Shown in pieces: positions 61,371-64,000 of a stretch of 64,000 nt of DNA. The DNA comes from Pseudomonadota bacterium. Lineage in GTDB: Bacteria > Pseudomonadota > Alphaproteobacteria > SP197. Each line of letters begins with the position of its first letter. Within the stretch, counting starts at the first letter, position 1. The translations under genes and the position numbers were made by a program. The stretch is from the NCBI GenBank assembly GCA_039028155.1, contig JBCCIS010000015.1, positions 1 through 64,000 on the forward strand. Reading direction: 5' to 3'. Below the pieces are notes generated by a model. The model had not been told where the DNA came from. It ran no database searches and saw only the letters and a program-made list of their open reading frames with translations.

Positions 61371-62207
61371 TTACGCGATCGGCACGCCCTCGATCGTGAC
61401 GCGATGCATGACGCGGCGTTCGCCGGGATAGTCGTTTATCGCCTTGTGCCAGGTCGCGCGATTGTCCCAGATGCCGAGCGTGCCGGGCGTCCAGCGCACG
61501 CGGCAGGTGAACTCCGGCTGGGCGCAGTGCTCGTAGAGCTGGTTCAGGAGCGGCGCCGACTCATCAGCCGTCCAACCGTCGATATGGGTGGTGAACGTGC
61601 GGTTGACGTAAATGCCGCGCCGCCCTGATAGCGGATGGGTGATGACGACGGAATGCAGCGCATCCTGGGTCGCGTCCCCAGCATTCTGATACTTGCCCGG
61701 CTCTTCGCCGTCCTGCTGCCTGCCGCGCTCGCTGTCGACGCCGAAGACGTGGCGCGAGGAATGCCACGCCTTCAGGCCGTCGAGCATGTCCCGGAACCCG
61801 TCCGACAATGCCATGTAGGCCGCGTGCATGGAGGCGAATGCCGTATCACCACCGGTTTGCGGCGTCTCGCGTGCATAAAGCAGCGAACCCATGGCCGGCA
61901 CCTGGTCATAGGAATGATCGGTGTGCCACTCCTCACCCGTCGCCCGGGTCTCGTGCGGTTCCTTGATCACGGTGGCGATTTCGGGATGGCCCTCGAGCGG
62001 CTGGAAGAACCGGTTGACGTTGATCTCGCCCCAACGGCGCGCGAACGCCAAATGATCATCGGGTGTCAGGTCGAGATCGCGGATCGCAACCACCGAATGG
62101 TCGACGAACGCCTGATGGATCGCCTCGAAGTGGTCCTCGCGCGCGAGATCCGCGCCAAAGATCTCAGCGCCGATAGCTGGCGTCAGCGGTTTAACATCAG
62201 GGCTCAT
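61371..62207 (-). CDS. TauD/TfdA-family Fe(II)/2-oxoglutarate dioxygenase
   Basis: 278 residues. The metal triad is H95-T-D97 in EEWHTDHSYDQVP and His254 in DNRATWHKA. The 2-oxoglutarate arginine lies in GERRVMHRVTIEG. The fold resembles taurine and alkyl-sulfate dioxygenases; substrate remains unknown. It is convergent with the P-loop gene (24-base gap) and lies 53 bases from the cyclase gene on the same strand. Confidence 0.92.
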   Translation of the reverse strand: MSPDVKPLTPAIGAEIFGADLAREDHFEAIHQAFVDHSVVAIRDLDLTPDDHLAFARRWGEINVNRFFQPLEGHPEIATVIKEPHETRATGEEWHTDHSYDQVPAMGSLLYARETPQTGGDTAFASMHAAYMALSDGFRDMLDGLKAWHSSRHVFGVDSERGRQQDGEEPGKYQNAGDATQDALHSVVITHPLSGRRGIYVNRTFTTHIDGWTADESAPLLNQLYEHCAQPEFTCRVRWTPGTLGIWDNRATWHKAINDYPGERRVMHRVTIEGVPIA

Positions 62208-62260
62208 GTCGCTGCCTCACGCGGCCGTTGGTCGGCGGGCAGCATAGACCAAGCAACACC

Positions 62261-64000
62261 CTACGCTCCAGCGCCGCGCACACCGACCAAGCGGAATAGC
62301 ACGGTCGGCTGGTTGCGGCCGCGCAGGGTGGTCGGACCGAGCGGTTCGGTCACGAAATCATCAGCGGTCGCGGCGAGGGTCTCTTCGGTCACCAGGATCG
62401 TCACGTCACCTTGCATGTGCTGGCGCCCGGCGGCCTCGACACGGCTTGCAACGTTTACCGCATCGCCGATGGCCGTATAGTTGATGCGGCTTTCGGCGCC
62501 GATGTCACCGACGATCGCATCGCCCGTGTGGATACCGATGCGCACCTGGATCGCCGGTTCGCCACGTTCTCCGCATGTCCGGTTATAGCTCGACAGCGCC
62601 TGCTGGATGGCCAAGGCTGCCCGGCACGCCCGGTCGGCATGATCGACCTGTTCCTCAGGCGCGCTCCAAAAAGCGAGCAGGCCGTCGCCGATATACTTGT
62701 CGATGGTGCCGCCTTCGTCATCGATGCACGCGCCGATGCGCGCGAAGTGATCGTTCAAGAGTGCCGCCGTCGCCTGGGGCGTCATGGCCTCGGCCATCCG
62801 CGAGAAACCGACGATGTCGATGAAGAGGATCGTCAGTTGCCGCTGGTCGGCATCGATTGATTCGCGTCCCTCGCGCACGATCATCTCGACAAGGCGCTTG
62901 GGCACGTAACGTTCGAAGACGCGCAAGCCGGCGAACATGCCATCGAACGCCTTGGCAGCGCGATCCAGTTCGACGATGCGGCTGTCAGTGAGTGGTTTGT
63001 AGGCGTCGAGGTCGAGATGCTGGATCGCGGTCGCGTTGTCGGTCAACTGACGGAACGGACGCGCCATGCGCCGGCCGAGCAAGCCGCCGATGCCGATAAA
63101 CAGAAACAGCATGCCAACAGCAATGCCGAGCACCCACCAGAACTGCCGGACCTCCGTGCCTTCGGTCGACGAGTCATAATGAAAACCGATGAGCCAGGGC
63201 GTGTCGCCATAGTCCGATGTCTCGACATAGACGAAGACTTGCCACTCGCCGGCCTCATAGAAGTAATGGCCTTGTCCGATGTTCATGCTGGCCTGCGAGA
63301 TCACCGGACTTATGTCGGGCCGCCAAATCTGGCGAAAGCGGTCGTCGCCGATGCTGTCAATTGTCGCCATGGGCTGTTCGAGGGACGGCGCAAACGTGCC
63401 TTCCGTCAGCTTGGGATGCGCGATGATATCCTCGCGTCCGTGCAACACGAAAACGGTCTGGCCCAGACTGGCGGAGAGTTCCTTGGCGTAACCTGAGAGC
63501 GCGAAGAGATCGACGCCCGCGAAGAGAATGCCGAGGAAGCGATCACCCTGCCAGACGGCCTCGCGGCGCACGATGATGGTGCGTCCGACATTGGGACTGT
63601 ACAACGGCTCGCTCCAGCCCAAGGCCTCGCCGTCCGGGCCTCGCGCCTCCGCCTCGCGCATCGCCGCGACGACCTCCGGACGTTCTGAGAGGTCGTTGAT
63701 GAAGACGGCGCCATCGGACCGGTCGACCCGGACCGAACTGGCGTCGGGCCGCATGAAGGCAATGGACGTAACCTGCTCTGTCGCTGCCAAGGCGGCCTCA
63801 AGAGCAAAGGCGAGTTGCACATCGTCACCAGCCTGGACATCGCCGTCGGCGATGTGGTCACGCACATAGACCAGCTGGCCGTCAACAATCGAAAGATGGT
63901 CGTCGACGCGCGCCATGATCGCGCCCAGCGCCAGATCTGATTCGTCCGCGAGACCCTCGATCAGATCCAGGCGCGCGCTCACCTGCGTCAGGGCGAGCAC
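62261..64000 (-). CDS. Membrane adenylate/guanylate cyclase (class III) with extracellular sensor, 5' end cut by window
   Basis: The frame enters from beyond 64000, so the start is outside. The first 300 visible residues are a periplasmic dCACHE-like sensor (VRVDRSDGAVFINDLSERPEVVAAM, SLYSPNVGRTIIVRREA-type GRTIIVRREAVWQG). A TM helix (VLGIAVGMLFLFIGIGGLLG) and a HAMP-like linker (RMARPFRQLTDNATAIQHLD) precede the catalytic domain: FIDIVGFSRMAE, TIDKYIGDGLLAFW and NYTAIGDAVNVASRVE. The Lys and Thr pattern favours ATP over GTP. It converts an extracellular signal to cAMP. Confidence 0.92.
   Translation of the reverse strand: MLALTQVSARLDLIEGLADESDLALGAIMARVDDHLSIVDGQLVYVRDHIADGDVQAGDDVQLAFALEAALAATEQVTSIAFMRPDASSVRVDRSDGAVFINDLSERPEVVAAMREAEARGPDGEALGWSEPLYSPNVGRTIIVRREAVWQGDRFLGILFAGVDLFALSGYAKELSASLGQTVFVLHGREDIIAHPKLTEGTFAPSLEQPMATIDSIGDDRFRQIWRPDISPVISQASMNIGQGHYFYEAGEWQVFVYVETSDYGDTPWLIGFHYDSSTEGTEVRQFWWVLGIAVGMLFLFIGIGGLLGRRMARPFRQLTDNATAIQHLDLDAYKPLTDSRIVELDRAAKAFDGMFAGLRVFERYVPKRLVEMIVREGRESIDADQRQLTILFIDIVGFSRMAEAMTPQATAALLNDHFARIGACIDDEGGTIDKYIGDGLLAFWSAPEEQVDHADRACRAALAIQQALSSYNRTCGERGEPAIQVRIGIHTGDAIVGDIGAESRINYTAIGDAVNVASRVEAAGRQHMQGDVTILVTEETLAATADDFVTEPLGPTTLRGRNQPTVLFRLVGVRGAGA

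Overview
This is a GC-rich chromosomal segment from an alphaproteobacterium, most like the Rhodospirillales. The assignment rests on gene order (yebC-ruvCAB-ybgC-tolQRAB-pal-cpoB-tilS-ftsH-folP-glmM in one direction) and on lineage-typical small proteins (TrcR/DUF1013, DUF1192, DUF465, DUF1127). Coding density is very high and many genes overlap by 4 bases. I saw no rRNA, tRNA, CRISPR array, insertion sequence or prophage.

Region 1 (1-7.8 kb): a truncated AraC-HTH/O6-methylguanine methyltransferase gene, a DUF1127 protein, then doeA-doeB (ectoine hydrolase and N-acetyl-diaminobutyrate deacetylase) with a medium-chain dehydrogenase. Two MocR-type (GntR-aminotransferase) regulators flank this block, and the second matches EnuR. 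Region 2 (7.8-22.5 kb): the minus-strand housekeeping block for Holliday-junction resolution, the Tol-Pal envelope machine, tRNA-Ile lysidine synthesis, FtsH, folate and amino-sugar synthesis. Region 3 (22.6-41 kb) is accessory: two LysR regulators, two EamA transporters, oxidoreductases, acetyltransferases, TrcR followed by three tandem SABATH-like methyltransferases, a DMSP-lyase-family cupin with an alpha/beta hydrolase, an acyl-CoA ligase and an MFS transporter.

Region 4 (41-55 kb): a degenerate receiver-like protein with a structured upstream region, prs, a secreted Ntn amidohydrolase, prpE, an orphan substrate-binding protein, an acyl-CoA ligase, hldE, ubiX, a diguanylate cyclase and purEK. 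Region 5 (55-59.6 kb): a TetR regulator facing a four-gene phospholipid operon (YnbA-like CDP-alcohol phosphotransferase, YnbC-like hydrolase-methyltransferase fusion, PlsC-like acyltransferase, CdsA-like cytidylyltransferase), with two near-identical dyads between them. Region 6 (59.7-64 kb): a Sel1-repeat protein, an unknown exported protein, a P-loop protein, a TauD-type dioxygenase and a truncated class III cyclase.

The two best candidates for little-described systems are the trcR-linked triplet of SABATH-like carboxyl methyltransferases (27505-30826) and the TetR-controlled ynb-type phospholipid operon (54816-59599). A secondary theme is catabolism of marine osmolytes: ectoine (doeAB/enuR) and possibly DMSP (cupin, PrpE, acyl-CoA ligases). 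Start codons are choices from sequence context, functions come from motif recognition without database searches, and operators and promoters are inferences from sequence symmetry.
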